From assembly GCF_000411455.1 (NCBI RefSeq), contig NZ_KE150458.1:446876-510875 (forward strand): a stretch of 64,000 nt of DNA. The letters are read 5' to 3'. Shown one piece after another: positions 18,908 through 31,059 of the stretch (within the stretch, counting starts at the first letter, position 1; each line of letters starts with the position of its first letter). The position numbers and the translations under genes were made by a program. The notes beneath the pieces are model-generated. The model ran no database searches. It saw only the letters and a program-made list of their open reading frames with translations, and was not told where the DNA came from. This DNA comes from Microbacterium sp. oral taxon 186 str. F0373. Its GTDB lineage: Bacteria; Actinomycetota; Actinomycetes; Actinomycetales; Microbacteriaceae.

Positions 18908-19837
18908 GTGAGCGATCCCACCTCGGGCGCCGTGCTGCGCGGTGCCGTCGACCTGTCGTCCCTGCGCTCTCGCCCGTCGGCACCCGCCGGCTCCGCAACG
19001 GCGCCCTCAGCGGGCCCCGGCCCGTCGTTGATCTTCGATGCGACCGACGAGAGCTTCGGTCAGGTGCTCGAGCTGTCGCGGTCCGTGCCGGTCGTGGTGG
19101 ATCTGTGGGCCGAGTGGTGCGGTCCCTGCACGCAGCTCAGTCCGATCCTCGAGAAGGTCGTCACCGAGCTCGCCGGACGTCTGGTGCTGGCCAAGGTCGA
19201 CGTGGATGCGAACCCGCAGATCTCCCAGGGCTTCCGCGCCCAGTCGATCCCCATGGTCGTCGCCCTCGTTGCGGGTCAGCCCGTTCCGCTGTTCACCGGC
19301 GCGGTGCCGGAGCAGCAGGTACGCGACGTCTTCGCCCAGCTGCTGCAGCTGGCAGCCCAGAACGGAGTCACGGGCACCGTCCCCGTCGACGGCGCCGAGT
19401 CGGCTGAACCCGACGAGCCCGCACTGCCCCCGCGACACCAGGAGGCGTTCGATGCGATCGAGGCGGGCGACTACGCGCGCGCCGTTTCGGCGTATGAGGC
19501 GGCGCTCGCGGAGAACCCGCGCGACGAGCAGGCTCAGGCCGGTCTCGGCCAGGTGCGCCTCCTGCAGCGCGTGCAGGGGCTCGACCTGCAGCAGGCGAGG
19601 GATGCCGCGGCATCCGCGCCCACCGACATCGAGGCCCAGTTCGCCGTCGCCGATCTCGACATCGCCGGCGGTCACATCGACGACGCGTTCGCGCGGCTGC
19701 TCGACCTGTTCGCCGCGCTGCCGTCCGATGAGCGCGGCGCCGTCCGCGACCGCCTCATCGAGCTCTTCGGACTCATCGGGAACAGTGACGCGCGCGTCAT
19801 CCGTGCCCGCGGCCGGCTGACCTCACTGCTGTTCTGA
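18908..19837 (+). CDS. Thioredoxin/TPR protein of the YbbN (CnoX) type
   Basis: A 309-residue protein with a thioredoxin domain at about residues 38-150 whose active site is AEWCGPCTQL with both cysteines present, then TPR-like helical repeats (DYARAVSAYEAALAENP and similar). YbbN/CnoX proteins hold oxidised clients for chaperones; actinobacterial members with an intact CxxC could also be reductases. There is no signal peptide. It is translationally coupled to the 585-residue envelope protein and converges on glgB. Confidence 0.88.
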   Translation: MSDPTSGAVLRGAVDLSSLRSRPSAPAGSATAPSAGPGPSLIFDATDESFGQVLELSRSVPVVVDLWAEWCGPCTQLSPILEKVVTELAGRLVLAKVDVDANPQISQGFRAQSIPMVVALVAGQPVPLFTGAVPEQQVRDVFAQLLQLAAQNGVTGTVPVDGAESAEPDEPALPPRHQEAFDAIEAGDYARAVSAYEAALAENPRDEQAQAGLGQVRLLQRVQGLDLQQARDAAASAPTDIEAQFAVADLDIAGGHIDDAFARLLDLFAALPSDERGAVRDRLIELFGLIGNSDARVIRARGRLTSLLF

Positions 19838-19868
19838 CACCGACTCTTCCGGCATCGGACGCCGGCAC

Positions 19869-22007
19869 CTACGCCGGGCGGCCGAGCCAGAGGACGCCGA
19901 GCGGGGGCAGAACGAGTGTCGCGCGTCCGTCGTCATCGGCGTGCACCGTGCCGAAGTTCCCCACTCCCGAGCCGCCGTAAGCCTGCGCATCGGAGTTGAG
20001 CAGCTCCCGCCACGCTCCGCCCGCCGGCAGGTCCAGGGCGTAGTCGTGAAGGGGAACACCGGAGAAGTTGCAGACCACGACGACGGTGTTGCCGTGGTCG
20101 TCGACGCGCGCGAAGGCGATGACGTTCGGGTTCCAGGTGGGAGCACCCAGGCGCCGGAACGCGGAGCCGTCGCTGTCGCGCGCCCACAGCGGTGGGTTCT
20201 CACGGTAGACGCGATTGAGCGCGCCGACGAAGTCGAGAAGCTGCCGGTGCGGAGGCTGATCGAGCATCCACCAGTCCAGTCCGCGGCCCTCCGACCATTC
20301 GGACAGCTGCCCGAAGTCCTGCCCCATGAACAGCAGCTGCTTACCGGGATGGCCCCACATGTACGCGAGGAAGGCGCGGGTGTTGGCGAGCTTCTGCCAA
20401 TGGTCTCCCGGCATCCGCGTGAACAGCGTCCCCTTACCGTGGACGACCTCGTCGTGGCTGATCGGAAGGATGAAGTGCTCGCTGAAGGCGTAGACGAACG
20501 AGAACGACAGCTCGCCCTCGTGATGGCCGCGGTACATCGGGTCGCGCTTGATGTACTCGAGCGAGTCGTTCATCCAGCCCATGTTCCACTTGAACCCGAA
20601 CCCGAGGCCACCGGCGCTGGTGGGCGAGGTGACGCCGGGATAGCTGGTGGACTCCTCCGCAATCATGGCGATGCCGGGGTAGCGCTTGTATGCCGTGGCG
20701 TTGACCTCCTGGAGGAACCGGATCGCCTCCAGGTTCTCTCGTCCACCGTAGATGTTCGGCTCCCATTCGCCGGCCTCGCGCGAGTAGTCGAGATAGAGCA
20801 TCGAGGCCACGGCATCCACCCGCAGACCGTCGACGTGGAACTCCTCCAGCCAGTAGAGGGCGTTGGCCACCAAGAAGTTGCGCACCTCGTTGCGGCCGTA
20901 GTCGAAGATGAGCGTGCCCCAGTCCTTGTGCTCGCCGCGGCGGGGATCGGGATGCTCGTACAGGGGGTCGCCGTCGAAACGGGCCAGCGCGAACGCGTCC
21001 TTCGGGAAATGGCCCGGAACCCAGTCCATGATGACGCCGAAGCCGGCCTGGTGCAGTCGGTCAATCAGGTGGCGCAGGTCGTCGGGACTGCCGAAACGGC
21101 TCGTCGGAGCGTAGTACCCGCTGACCTGATACCCCCACGAGCCACCGAACGGATGCTCGGCCAGGGGCAGGAACTCGACATGGGTGTATCCGGTCTCGGT
21201 GAGGTACGCGATCAGCGGCTCCACGACGTCTCGATACCCGAGCCCCGGTCGCCAGGATCCCAGGTGCAACTCGTACGTCGACATCGGCTGCGAAAGCACG
21301 TCTCGTCCGGCGCGTGAGGTCATCCACTCCTCATCGCCCCAGCGGTACGCGCTCTCGGTCACGATGGACCCGGTCGCCGGAGGAAGTTCGGCACGCTGTG
21401 CCATCGGGTCGGCCTTGAGAATCCACCCGCCGTGGCGTGTGAGGATCTCGTACTTGTAGACCGCGCCGGAAGAGAGCCCGGGCACGAACAACTCCCAGAC
21501 GCCGCTGGAGCCGAGGCTGCGCAACGCGTGCCCCTGGCCGTCCCACGCGTTGAAGTCGCCGACGACACGCACAGCGCGCGCATTCGGCGCCCAGACAGCG
21601 AACGACACGCCGCTGACCGCGTCGTAATGGCGAACGTGGGCACCGAGTGCCTGCCAGAGCTGCTCATGGCGACCCTCGGCGATCAGATGACGATCGACGT
21701 CACCCAGGGTCGGAAGATGACGGTACGGATCGTCGACGCGGTAGTCGGCGCCGCCCTCGTAAGTGGCCACCAGTTCGTACGCGCGGGGCTGCGTGGGGCT
21801 CTGGCCCTCCCAGATTCCGGCGCGCACGTGCTCGAGCGGGATCTCGGTGCCGTCGTCCGCCACGGCCGTGACCGATGATGCCATCGGCCGGCGTGCGCGG
21901 ATCACCCACGACCCGTCGGTGCGTCGATGCGGGCCGAGGATGTCGTGCGGGGCGTGGTAGGAGCCGGTCGCGACCGTGTCCAGGACTTGGTCGGAGATGT
22001 CGCTCAT
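19869..22007 (-). CDS. glgB: 1,4-alpha-glucan branching enzyme
   Basis: Introduces alpha-1,6 branches in glycogen. It has 712 residues: N-terminal CBM48-type modules, then a GH13_9 barrel. The catalytic residues are Asp in GLRVDAVASML and Glu in MIAEEST, with the transition-state Asp in PISHDEVVHG. The start ATG (22,005-22,007) overlaps the glgE stop by 4 nt, so glgE and glgB are one operon, as in the GlgE pathway of other actinobacteria. Confidence 0.96.
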   Translation of the reverse strand: MSDISDQVLDTVATGSYHAPHDILGPHRRTDGSWVIRARRPMASSVTAVADDGTEIPLEHVRAGIWEGQSPTQPRAYELVATYEGGADYRVDDPYRHLPTLGDVDRHLIAEGRHEQLWQALGAHVRHYDAVSGVSFAVWAPNARAVRVVGDFNAWDGQGHALRSLGSSGVWELFVPGLSSGAVYKYEILTRHGGWILKADPMAQRAELPPATGSIVTESAYRWGDEEWMTSRAGRDVLSQPMSTYELHLGSWRPGLGYRDVVEPLIAYLTETGYTHVEFLPLAEHPFGGSWGYQVSGYYAPTSRFGSPDDLRHLIDRLHQAGFGVIMDWVPGHFPKDAFALARFDGDPLYEHPDPRRGEHKDWGTLIFDYGRNEVRNFLVANALYWLEEFHVDGLRVDAVASMLYLDYSREAGEWEPNIYGGRENLEAIRFLQEVNATAYKRYPGIAMIAEESTSYPGVTSPTSAGGLGFGFKWNMGWMNDSLEYIKRDPMYRGHHEGELSFSFVYAFSEHFILPISHDEVVHGKGTLFTRMPGDHWQKLANTRAFLAYMWGHPGKQLLFMGQDFGQLSEWSEGRGLDWWMLDQPPHRQLLDFVGALNRVYRENPPLWARDSDGSAFRRLGAPTWNPNVIAFARVDDHGNTVVVVCNFSGVPLHDYALDLPAGGAWRELLNSDAQAYGGSGVGNFGTVHADDDGRATLVLPPLGVLWLGRPA

Positions 22008-24103
22008 CGGGTCTCCTTCACGTGCAGGATGTGGACGGGTTCGTCGAACGCGTCCAGACGGACGAAGTTGTCCTGGTTCCAGGTCCACGTCGCGCCCGTC
22101 ACGAGATCTTCGACGACGTAGTCGGCGCCGCGCGCCACGCCGAACACGGTGGAGTCGATGTGCACCGTGGTCTGGCGAGTCGAATGCGGGTCGACGTTCG
22201 CGACGACGATGATCGTGTCGTCGACCCCGTCGACGCTCAGCGCCGCGGGCAGGTGCTTGACGAAGACGAGGATCGCGTCGTCGTCGCTCCAATGGATCGA
22301 GATGTCGCGCAGCTGTCGCAGCGCCGGGTGAGCGCGGCGGATCTCGTTGAGGCGCGTCAGGTAGGGAGCGATGGTCAGTCCCTGGGATGCCGCGGCATCC
22401 CAGTCGCGCAGCTTGTACTCGTACTTCTCGTTGTCGAGGTTCTCCTCGGACCCGGGCCGGGCCACGTTCTCGATCAGCTCGTAGCCGGCGTACACGCCGT
22501 AGGAGGCGCCCGCGGTGGCGGCCAGGGCTGCGCGAATCTTGTAGGCGGGACGGCCGCCGTACTGGAGGTACTCGGTGAGGATGTCGGGCGTGTTGACGAA
22601 GAGGTTGGGCCGCATGAAGTCCGCGGTGTCGTGGGAGATCCAGTGGAGGAACTCCTCCAGCTCCGCCTTCGTGTTGCGCCACGTGAAGTACGAGTAACTC
22701 TGCTGGAACCCGGCTTGCGCAAGCGCCTGCAGGGGGGCCGGACGGGTGAAGGCTTCGGCCAGGAAGACCACGTCGGGGTGTTCGGCGTTCACCGTGGCGA
22801 TGAGCCACTCCCAGAACTGCAGCGGCTTGGTGTGCGGGTTGTCCACGCGGAAGATCTTCACGCCCTGCGCGATCCAATGCCGCACGATGCGGAGGACTTC
22901 GGCGCGGATACCGGCGGGGTCGTTGTCGAAGTTGATCGGGTAGATGTCCTGATACTTCTTCGGCGGATTCTCCGCGTAGGCGATCGTGCCGTCCGGAAGC
23001 GTGGTGAACCACTCCGGATGAGCCGCCACCCACGGATGGTCGGGGGCCGCCTGAAGCGCGAGGTCGAGCGCGACCTCGAGTCCCTCGGCGCGCGCCGCAC
23101 GCACGAAAGCACGGAAGTCGGCGAGCGTGCCGAGATCGGGGTGCACGGTGTCGTGGCCGCCGGCGGCCGACCCGATGGCCCAGGGGGAGCCGGGGTCGCT
23201 CGGACCCGCGGTCAGCGTGTTGTTGGGTCCCTTGCGGTTGACCTCGCCGATCGGGTGGATCGGCGGCAGGTACAGCACGTCGAAGCCCATCGCGGCGACG
23301 GCCGGCAGGCGCTTGATCGCCGTGCGGAAGGTGCCGCTCTTGATCGACCCGTCCTTCAGCCGCTTCGCGCCCTCCGACCGGGGGAAGAACTCGTACCAGG
23401 CGCCGACGCCCGCGCGCTCCCGCTCCACCCGCAACTCGAGGTCGGGACCTGTCGTGAGGAGCGACTGAACCGGTCGGGCGCGAAAGGCGGCGCGGATCGC
23501 AGGATCGCGCATGACCGCCAACGCCTCGTCGTCGCTCGTACTCTGCTCGCGCAGTGCGCGGGCGGCAGCGTTCAGGGCAGTGCGCTCGGCGGTGGGGCGG
23601 TCCTTCTCCCGGGCCGCGTCGGTGAACAGTCTGGCGCCCATCTCGCGCATGAGCGGCGCATCGACGCCGGCCGCGATCTTGAGCTGCGCTGCGTGATCCC
23701 ACGTCGCGACATCGTCGCCGAAGGCCTCGAAGCGAAACCGCCAGATTCCCTCTTCGAGCGGCGCGATGTCGACGCTCCAGCGATCGAAACCGTCACCGAG
23801 CGGAGACAGCCGATGCAGAGACTCCTCTCCCGAGGGGGAGAAGAGCCGCACGTGCACGCCGATCCGGTCGTGCCCCTCGCGGAAGGCGGTGACCACGAAC
23901 GGAACCGCCTCCCCGGAGAATGCGGACGGTAGAAACAGCGCGTCCGGGACGGACGGGTGCGCCAGCGCCATCGGGATCCGTCCCGCCCGCGTGTCGGTCA
24001 CGCCGCGCCACGCGGTGACCGGGCGTACCGGAATCGGTGCAGCGCTGCGCAGCGTCGTCGCGCGAGGAGGAACGGAAGAAGCGGAGCGCGTCGTCGAAGC
24101 CAC
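22004..24103 (-). CDS. glgE: Alpha-1,4-glucan:maltose-1-phosphate maltosyltransferase
   Basis: Extends alpha-glucan using maltose-1-phosphate, the key enzyme of the trehalose-to-glucan route in actinobacteria. It has 699 residues of GH13_3 type. The family blocks LPPIHPIGEVNRKGPNN, the nucleophile IFRVDNPHTKP, the acid VVFLAEAFT and the C-terminal NLDNEKYEYK are all visible. The start is a GTG at 24,103; a later Met near residue 45 is possible but would cut into the first beta domain. Neither treS nor pep2/mak, which would supply maltose-1-phosphate, is present in this window. Confidence 0.95.
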   Translation of the reverse strand: MASTTRSASSVPPRATTLRSAAPIPVRPVTAWRGVTDTRAGRIPMALAHPSVPDALFLPSAFSGEAVPFVVTAFREGHDRIGVHVRLFSPSGEESLHRLSPLGDGFDRWSVDIAPLEEGIWRFRFEAFGDDVATWDHAAQLKIAAGVDAPLMREMGARLFTDAAREKDRPTAERTALNAAARALREQSTSDDEALAVMRDPAIRAAFRARPVQSLLTTGPDLELRVERERAGVGAWYEFFPRSEGAKRLKDGSIKSGTFRTAIKRLPAVAAMGFDVLYLPPIHPIGEVNRKGPNNTLTAGPSDPGSPWAIGSAAGGHDTVHPDLGTLADFRAFVRAARAEGLEVALDLALQAAPDHPWVAAHPEWFTTLPDGTIAYAENPPKKYQDIYPINFDNDPAGIRAEVLRIVRHWIAQGVKIFRVDNPHTKPLQFWEWLIATVNAEHPDVVFLAEAFTRPAPLQALAQAGFQQSYSYFTWRNTKAELEEFLHWISHDTADFMRPNLFVNTPDILTEYLQYGGRPAYKIRAALAATAGASYGVYAGYELIENVARPGSEENLDNEKYEYKLRDWDAAASQGLTIAPYLTRLNEIRRAHPALRQLRDISIHWSDDDAILVFVKHLPAALSVDGVDDTIIVVANVDPHSTRQTTVHIDSTVFGVARGADYVVEDLVTGATWTWNQDNFVRLDAFDEPVHILHVKETR

Positions 24104-24159
24104 GACTCGAACCTACCGTCGAACCCCGGACGGGCACACCACCGCGAGTCCGGGTCGCG

Positions 24160-26259
24160 TCATTGCATCCGGAACAGGTGAAGCGCGGTACCCGGCAAGG
24201 TGAGGACATCGCCCGGGGCGAACACCGGCTCGGTCGTGTCGGGAAGATCCGGCACGCTCGACCAGAGCGACACGTAACCGGCCACGCCGTCGATCGTGGG
24301 GAGCGTCACGTCCACCGCGCGCTCGGTGCCGTGCACGACCAGCAGGATCCGGTTCGGATCCTCCTCTTCCGGTGTGGATGCCGCGTCGTACTGCAGGGTC
24401 CGGTGCGCGGGATCGGTCCATCGCTCGATCGACATCGTCTCGCCGTTCTCGTCGTACCAGTCGATGACCGATGCGCTGGGCACGACGTGCGCGTCACGCG
24501 CGAAACGACGCGGCCGCAGGGCGGGGTTGTCGCGGCGCAACTGGATGAGTCGACGCACGTGAGCCAGCAGGTCGTCCTGCCACGGAGCATGCTCCCAGTT
24601 GAGCCAGGTCAGAGGCGAGTCGTGGCAGTAGGCGTTGTTGTTTCCTCGCTGCGTCCGCCCGAACTCATCGCCCGCGGTCATCATCGGCACACCGGCCGAC
24701 AACAGCAGCGTTCCCATGAGGTTGCGCATCGCCTTTCGGCGCGTCGCCAGGATCGCCTCGTCGTCGGTGCGCCCTTCGGCACCGTGGTTGAAAGAACGGT
24801 TCGTGTCGGCGCCGTCGCGGTTCTGCTCGCCGTTGCCGAGGTTGTGCTTGACGTCGTAGGAGACGAGGTCACGCAGGGTGAAACCGTCGTGCGCGGTGAC
24901 GAAGTTGACGCTCGCGAGCGGTCCGCGCTCGGCGCTGAACGTGTTCGACGAGCCGGCGAGCCGGGTGGCGAAACCCCCGATGCCGACGGGCGACGTCGAG
25001 GCGCGGCGGGCGTAATCGATGTCGCTCAGCCAGAAGTTGCGAACGCGGTCGCGGTAGCGGTCGTTCCACTCGGCCCAGCCCGTGCCGAAGTTGCCCGTCT
25101 GCCAGCCGCCCATACTGACGTCCCAGGGCTCGGCGATCATCTTCAGGCCCGCGAGCGACGGATCCTCGACGATCGCCCGAAGCAGCGGGTGCTCAGGATC
25201 GAACGCGTTGTCGCCACCACGCCCCAGGGTCACGGCCAGGTCGAAGCGGAAACCGTCGATCTGCACGTTGTCGGCCCAGTACCTCAGGGAGTCCAGCACG
25301 AGACGCGCGGCGGCGCCCGTCGCCGTGTTGACGGCATTGCCGCACCCGGTGACGTCGATGTAGGCGCCGTCGTCCTGCTGCCGGTAGTAGCCGCGGTTGT
25401 CGATACCACGGAAGCTGGATCGCGGTCCGCCCAGACCGAGCTCGGACGTGTGGTTGTACACCACGTCGAGGATGACCTCGATGCCCGCGGCGTGGAGATC
25501 GCGAACCATCGTCTTGACCTCGCGCAGCACCGCGTCGGGGCCGGCGGCGACGGCGTCGGCGGTCGCGTAGGGGGCATGCGCGCTGAAGAAGTTGAGGGTG
25601 TTGTAGCCCCAGTAGTTCGTCAGCCCCTGATTGAGAAGGCGCGGCTCGGTCTCGAACGCGTGGATCGGCAGGAGTTCGACCGCGGTCACACCCAGCCCGC
25701 GCAGGTGCGCGATCATCGCCGGATGCCCGAGTCCCGCGTACGTGCCGTGCAGCGCCGGCGGGATGTCGGGGTGCCGTTTGGTGAGCCCCTTCACGTGGGC
25801 TTCGTAGATCACCGTCCGGTCCATCGGCGTCTGCGGACGCGCGATCCCGGTCCAGTCGAACTCGTCGTCGACGACGGTCGCGCGCCACTGGCCGATACGC
25901 ACCGGCACCAGGCCTCGCGCGTAGGGATCCAGGAGCAGGCTCTCGGGGTTGAAGGTCTGCCCGGGGCCGGCCGGACCCGTGACGCGAAGCGCGTAGCACG
26001 CGCCGACGCGCAGGTGCGGCGTCGTCACCTCCCAGACGTCGTCGCCCGCGGGGGTCAGCGGGATGCTCGCGGTGATCCAGTCGAGATCGTCCGCGTCGAA
26101 GACGACCAGATCGATCCCAGTCGCGTCCTCCGACCACACACGAAGGGTCCCGCCGTCGGGCCCGAGGGTGACGCCGAGCCGGTCATAGGCAGGCCCGAGG
26201 AACGGTGCGGGCGGGGCGGGGTGGGCATCGACGATAGGGGACGGCTTCGGGCTGGCCAT
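24160..26259 (-). CDS. glgX: Glycogen debranching enzyme
   Basis: Isoamylase-type enzyme removing alpha-1,6 branches; 699 residues, GH13_11. CBM48 at the N-terminus (RLGVTLGPDGGTLRVWSED) is followed by the barrel: VILDVVYNHTSE, nucleophile GFRFDLAVTLG, acid MIAEPWD, and VTAHDGFTLRDLVSYD. It starts at the ATG at 26,257-26,259 directly after a -10 (see 26,266-26,272). It is a separate unit from glgE-glgB (56-nt gap) but on the same strand. Confidence 0.95.
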   Translation of the reverse strand: MASPKPSPIVDAHPAPPAPFLGPAYDRLGVTLGPDGGTLRVWSEDATGIDLVVFDADDLDWITASIPLTPAGDDVWEVTTPHLRVGACYALRVTGPAGPGQTFNPESLLLDPYARGLVPVRIGQWRATVVDDEFDWTGIARPQTPMDRTVIYEAHVKGLTKRHPDIPPALHGTYAGLGHPAMIAHLRGLGVTAVELLPIHAFETEPRLLNQGLTNYWGYNTLNFFSAHAPYATADAVAAGPDAVLREVKTMVRDLHAAGIEVILDVVYNHTSELGLGGPRSSFRGIDNRGYYRQQDDGAYIDVTGCGNAVNTATGAAARLVLDSLRYWADNVQIDGFRFDLAVTLGRGGDNAFDPEHPLLRAIVEDPSLAGLKMIAEPWDVSMGGWQTGNFGTGWAEWNDRYRDRVRNFWLSDIDYARRASTSPVGIGGFATRLAGSSNTFSAERGPLASVNFVTAHDGFTLRDLVSYDVKHNLGNGEQNRDGADTNRSFNHGAEGRTDDEAILATRRKAMRNLMGTLLLSAGVPMMTAGDEFGRTQRGNNNAYCHDSPLTWLNWEHAPWQDDLLAHVRRLIQLRRDNPALRPRRFARDAHVVPSASVIDWYDENGETMSIERWTDPAHRTLQYDAASTPEEEDPNRILLVVHGTERAVDVTLPTIDGVAGYVSLWSSVPDLPDTTEPVFAPGDVLTLPGTALHLFRMQ

Positions 26260-26265
26260 GCGCTC

Positions 26266-26272
26266 TAGAGTA
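26266..26272. promoter_or_regulatory. Overlapping divergent -10 elements of glgX and the cysteine desulfurase gene
   Basis: The 12-nt core GCTCTAGAGTAG contains TACTCT on the minus strand, 7 nt before the glgX ATG. On the plus strand it contains TAGAGT, 9 nt before a GTG at 26,281. Both transcripts would have almost no leader, and RNA polymerase could open only one at a time. Confidence 0.5.
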
Positions 26273-26313
26273 GTGACGCGGTGAGTCCGCGTCGTCACGA
26301 GTGCGGGAGCGTC

Positions 26314-27522
26314 ATGTCGATCTATCTCGACCATGCGGCGTCGACGCCCCTGCGCGAGAGCGCCCGCGAGGCATGGCTGGCAGCGGCGACGCTGACGGGC
26401 AATGCGTCGTCGGTGCACGGTGCCGGGCAGGCGGCACGACGGCTGCTGGAGCACTCGCGCGAGCGTATCGCCGCGGTGCTGGACTGCGACCCGATCGAGG
26501 TCGTGCTCACCTCCGGCGGGACCGAGAGTATCAACCTGGCGCTGAAGGGTCTGTGGTGGGGCAAAGCCGGCGACCGTGAGGCCGTGCTGCTGCCCGACGG
26601 CGAGCATCATGCGAGCATCGACACCGTCGACTGGCTGCGCGCGCGGGGCGCGCGCGTGCGCGCCGTCGCGCTCGACCCGGTCGGCCGCATTCCCCTCGAC
26701 GGATTCCGGACGGCGCTGACCGCCCCCGCTCCCGCGGCGCTGGCGACCGCCCTGGTCGCCAATAACGAGGTCGGAACCGTTCAGGATGCCGCTCAGCTGG
26801 CGGCGGCCGCCGCCGCCGCCGACGTTCCGCTTCACCTCGACGCCGTTGCGGCCATGGGTCACCTGCCGGTGTCGTTCTCCGCCTGGCGCGGAGGTGCCGC
26901 GCCCGGCGTCGGTCTCGTCGCGCTCAGCGTCTCGGGGCACAAAGTCGGAGCGCCCGTCGGCACGGGCGCCGTCGTCGTGTCGCGTCACGCCCGCATCGCG
27001 GCGCTCCTACACGGCGGCGGTCAGCAACGCGGGCTGCGCTCCGGCACGCAGGACATCGCCGGCGCCGCGGCGCTGGCTGTCGCCCTCGAGGATGCCGAGG
27101 CCGAACGCGTCGGCGAGCAGAAGCGGCTGGGGGCGCTCGGCGATCGGCTCTGGTCCGGCATCCGCGCCGCGATCCCGGCTGCCGAGCTGCTGGGCGATGC
27201 TCGAGACCGCCTCGCCGGCAACGTGCACGTCCACCTGCCGGGGGCGGTGGGGGAGACGATGCTGTTCTTGCTCGATCAGGAGGGGATCTCGGTCTCGACC
27301 GGGTCAGCGTGCCAAGCCGGTGTCGCGGAGCCCTCGCACGTCGTGCTCGCTCTCGGGCGCGACCAGGACGTGGCACGGTCGGTGCTGCGGCTCACGCTCG
27401 GGCGCACCACCGTCCCCAGTGATGTCGATGCGCTGCTCGCGGCCCTCCCACGTGCGTACGCCCGGGCGACGAGTGCCGCCCGGCCGCGTCGGCTCGGCGC
27501 CGACGGCGTGCAGCCCTCGTAG
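26314..27522 (+). CDS. Cysteine desulfurase (IscS/NifS-like)
   Basis: PLP enzyme that takes sulfur from cysteine; 402 residues from the ATG at 26,314 (MSIYLDHAAST), with GGGAG upstream. A GTG at 26,281 would add 11 residues and could be used by a leaderless transcript. The cofactor lysine is in SVSGHKVGAPVG, and the catalytic Cys is in VSTGSACQAG. Its stop lies 9 nt before mnmA, so its natural acceptor is probably tRNA thiolation by MnmA. Fe-S assembly is also possible. Confidence 0.93.
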   Translation: MSIYLDHAASTPLRESAREAWLAAATLTGNASSVHGAGQAARRLLEHSRERIAAVLDCDPIEVVLTSGGTESINLALKGLWWGKAGDREAVLLPDGEHHASIDTVDWLRARGARVRAVALDPVGRIPLDGFRTALTAPAPAALATALVANNEVGTVQDAAQLAAAAAAADVPLHLDAVAAMGHLPVSFSAWRGGAAPGVGLVALSVSGHKVGAPVGTGAVVVSRHARIAALLHGGGQQRGLRSGTQDIAGAAALAVALEDAEAERVGEQKRLGALGDRLWSGIRAAIPAAELLGDARDRLAGNVHVHLPGAVGETMLFLLDQEGISVSTGSACQAGVAEPSHVVLALGRDQDVARSVLRLTLGRTTVPSDVDALLAALPRAYARATSAARPRRLGADGVQPS

Positions 27523-27525
27523 ACT
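27520..27525 (+). promoter_or_regulatory. -10 of a probable leaderless mnmA transcript
   Basis: TAGACT overlaps the cysteine-desulfurase stop codon and ends 6 nt before the mnmA ATG, which places the transcript start on the start codon. No -35 is evident. Confidence 0.5.
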
Positions 27526-27531
27526 GGACCG

Positions 27532-28629
27532 ATGCGTATCCTGGCGGCCATGAGCGGCGGCGTCGACTCCGCTGTCGCCGCGGCCCGCGCGGTCGACGCC
27601 GGTCACGACGTGGTCGGCGTCCACCTCGCGCTCTCGCGAGCGGGGGGGACGCTGCGCACCGGAAGCCGCGGCTGCTGCACGATCGAAGACGCGATGGATG
27701 CGCGCCGTGCGGCAGACCGGCTCGGCATCCCCTTCTACGTCTGGGACTTCTCCGAACGCTTCCGCGACGACGTCATCGACGACTTCATCGCCGAGTACCG
27801 CGCGGGCCGTACGCCGAACCCGTGCATGCGCTGCAACGAGAAGATCAAGTTCGCGGCCCTGCTCGAACGGGCGCTCGAGCTCGGCTTCGACGCCGTCTGC
27901 ACCGGTCACTACGCGATCCTTGTCGACGGGCCGGACGGGCGCGAGCTGCATCGGGCGAGCGACGAGGCGAAAGACCAGTCCTACGTGCTCGGTGTGCTCA
28001 CCGCGCCCCAGCTCGCGCACACGTACTTCCCGCTCGGATCGACGCCGTCCAAAGCCCTCGTGCGCGCCGAAGCGGCCGAGCGCGGGTTGACGGTCGCCCA
28101 GAAGCCGGACAGCCACGACATCTGCTTCATCCCCGACGGCGACACCCGCGGGTGGCTCGCAGAGAAGGTCGGCACGGCGCAGGGCGACATCGTCGACCGC
28201 GACGGCGCTGTCGTGGGAAGCCACGGCGGAGCCCACGCGTACACGGTGGGACAGCGGCGCGGTCTGCAGCTGGGTGTTCCCGCATCCGATGGCAAGCCGC
28301 GCTTCGTCCTCGAGGTCCGTCCCGTCTCGAACACGGTCGTCGTCGGTCCGAAGGAAGCGCTGGCCACGGCGGAGATCGCCGGCTCACGTCATAGCTGGGC
28401 CGGCCGGGCCCCGGCGGATGCCGAGTTCTTCTGCCATGTCCAGATCCGTGCTCACGCCGAACCGGTGCCGGCGTCCGCCGTGGTTCGCGAGGGCACCGTG
28501 ACGGTGCGTCCCGAGACGCCCTTCGACGGCGTCGCCCCGGGGCAGACAGCGGTGCTGTACGACGGCACGCGGGTGATCGGCCAGTTCACGGTCGACCGCA
28601 CCGTTTCGGCGGTTCCCGTCGCCGGCTGA
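27532..28629 (+). CDS. mnmA: tRNA-specific 2-thiouridylase MnmA
   Basis: Thiolates U34 of Lys, Glu and Gln tRNAs. It has 365 residues. The PP-loop is [13 protein letters not shown]. The first catalytic Cys is in [12 protein letters not shown] and the second in [18 protein letters not shown] and the C-terminal beta-barrel [14 protein letters not shown] are typical. It receives sulfur from a desulfurase such as the one encoded directly upstream. Confidence 0.96.
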   Translation: MRILAAMSGGVDSAVAAARAVDAGHDVVGVHLALSRAGGTLRTGSRGCCTIEDAMDARRAADRLGIPFYVWDFSERFRDDVIDDFIAEYRAGRTPNPCMRCNEKIKFAALLERALELGFDAVCTGHYAILVDGPDGRELHRASDEAKDQSYVLGVLTAPQLAHTYFPLGSTPSKALVRAEAAERGLTVAQKPDSHDICFIPDGDTRGWLAEKVGTAQGDIVDRDGAVVGSHGGAHAYTVGQRRGLQLGVPASDGKPRFVLEVRPVSNTVVVGPKEALATAEIAGSRHSWAGRAPADAEFFCHVQIRAHAEPVPASAVVREGTVTVRPETPFDGVAPGQTAVLYDGTRVIGQFTVDRTVSAVPVAG

Positions 28630-31053
<2,424 letters not shown>

Positions 31054-31059
31054 TCGCGC

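Noticed and set aside
21875..26268. Two very long plus-strand open frames (685 and 743 codons) opposite glgB, glgE and glgX
   Set aside because: They are antisense shadows of enzymes whose catalytic motifs are complete on the minus strand. Their translations are low-complexity and match no family.
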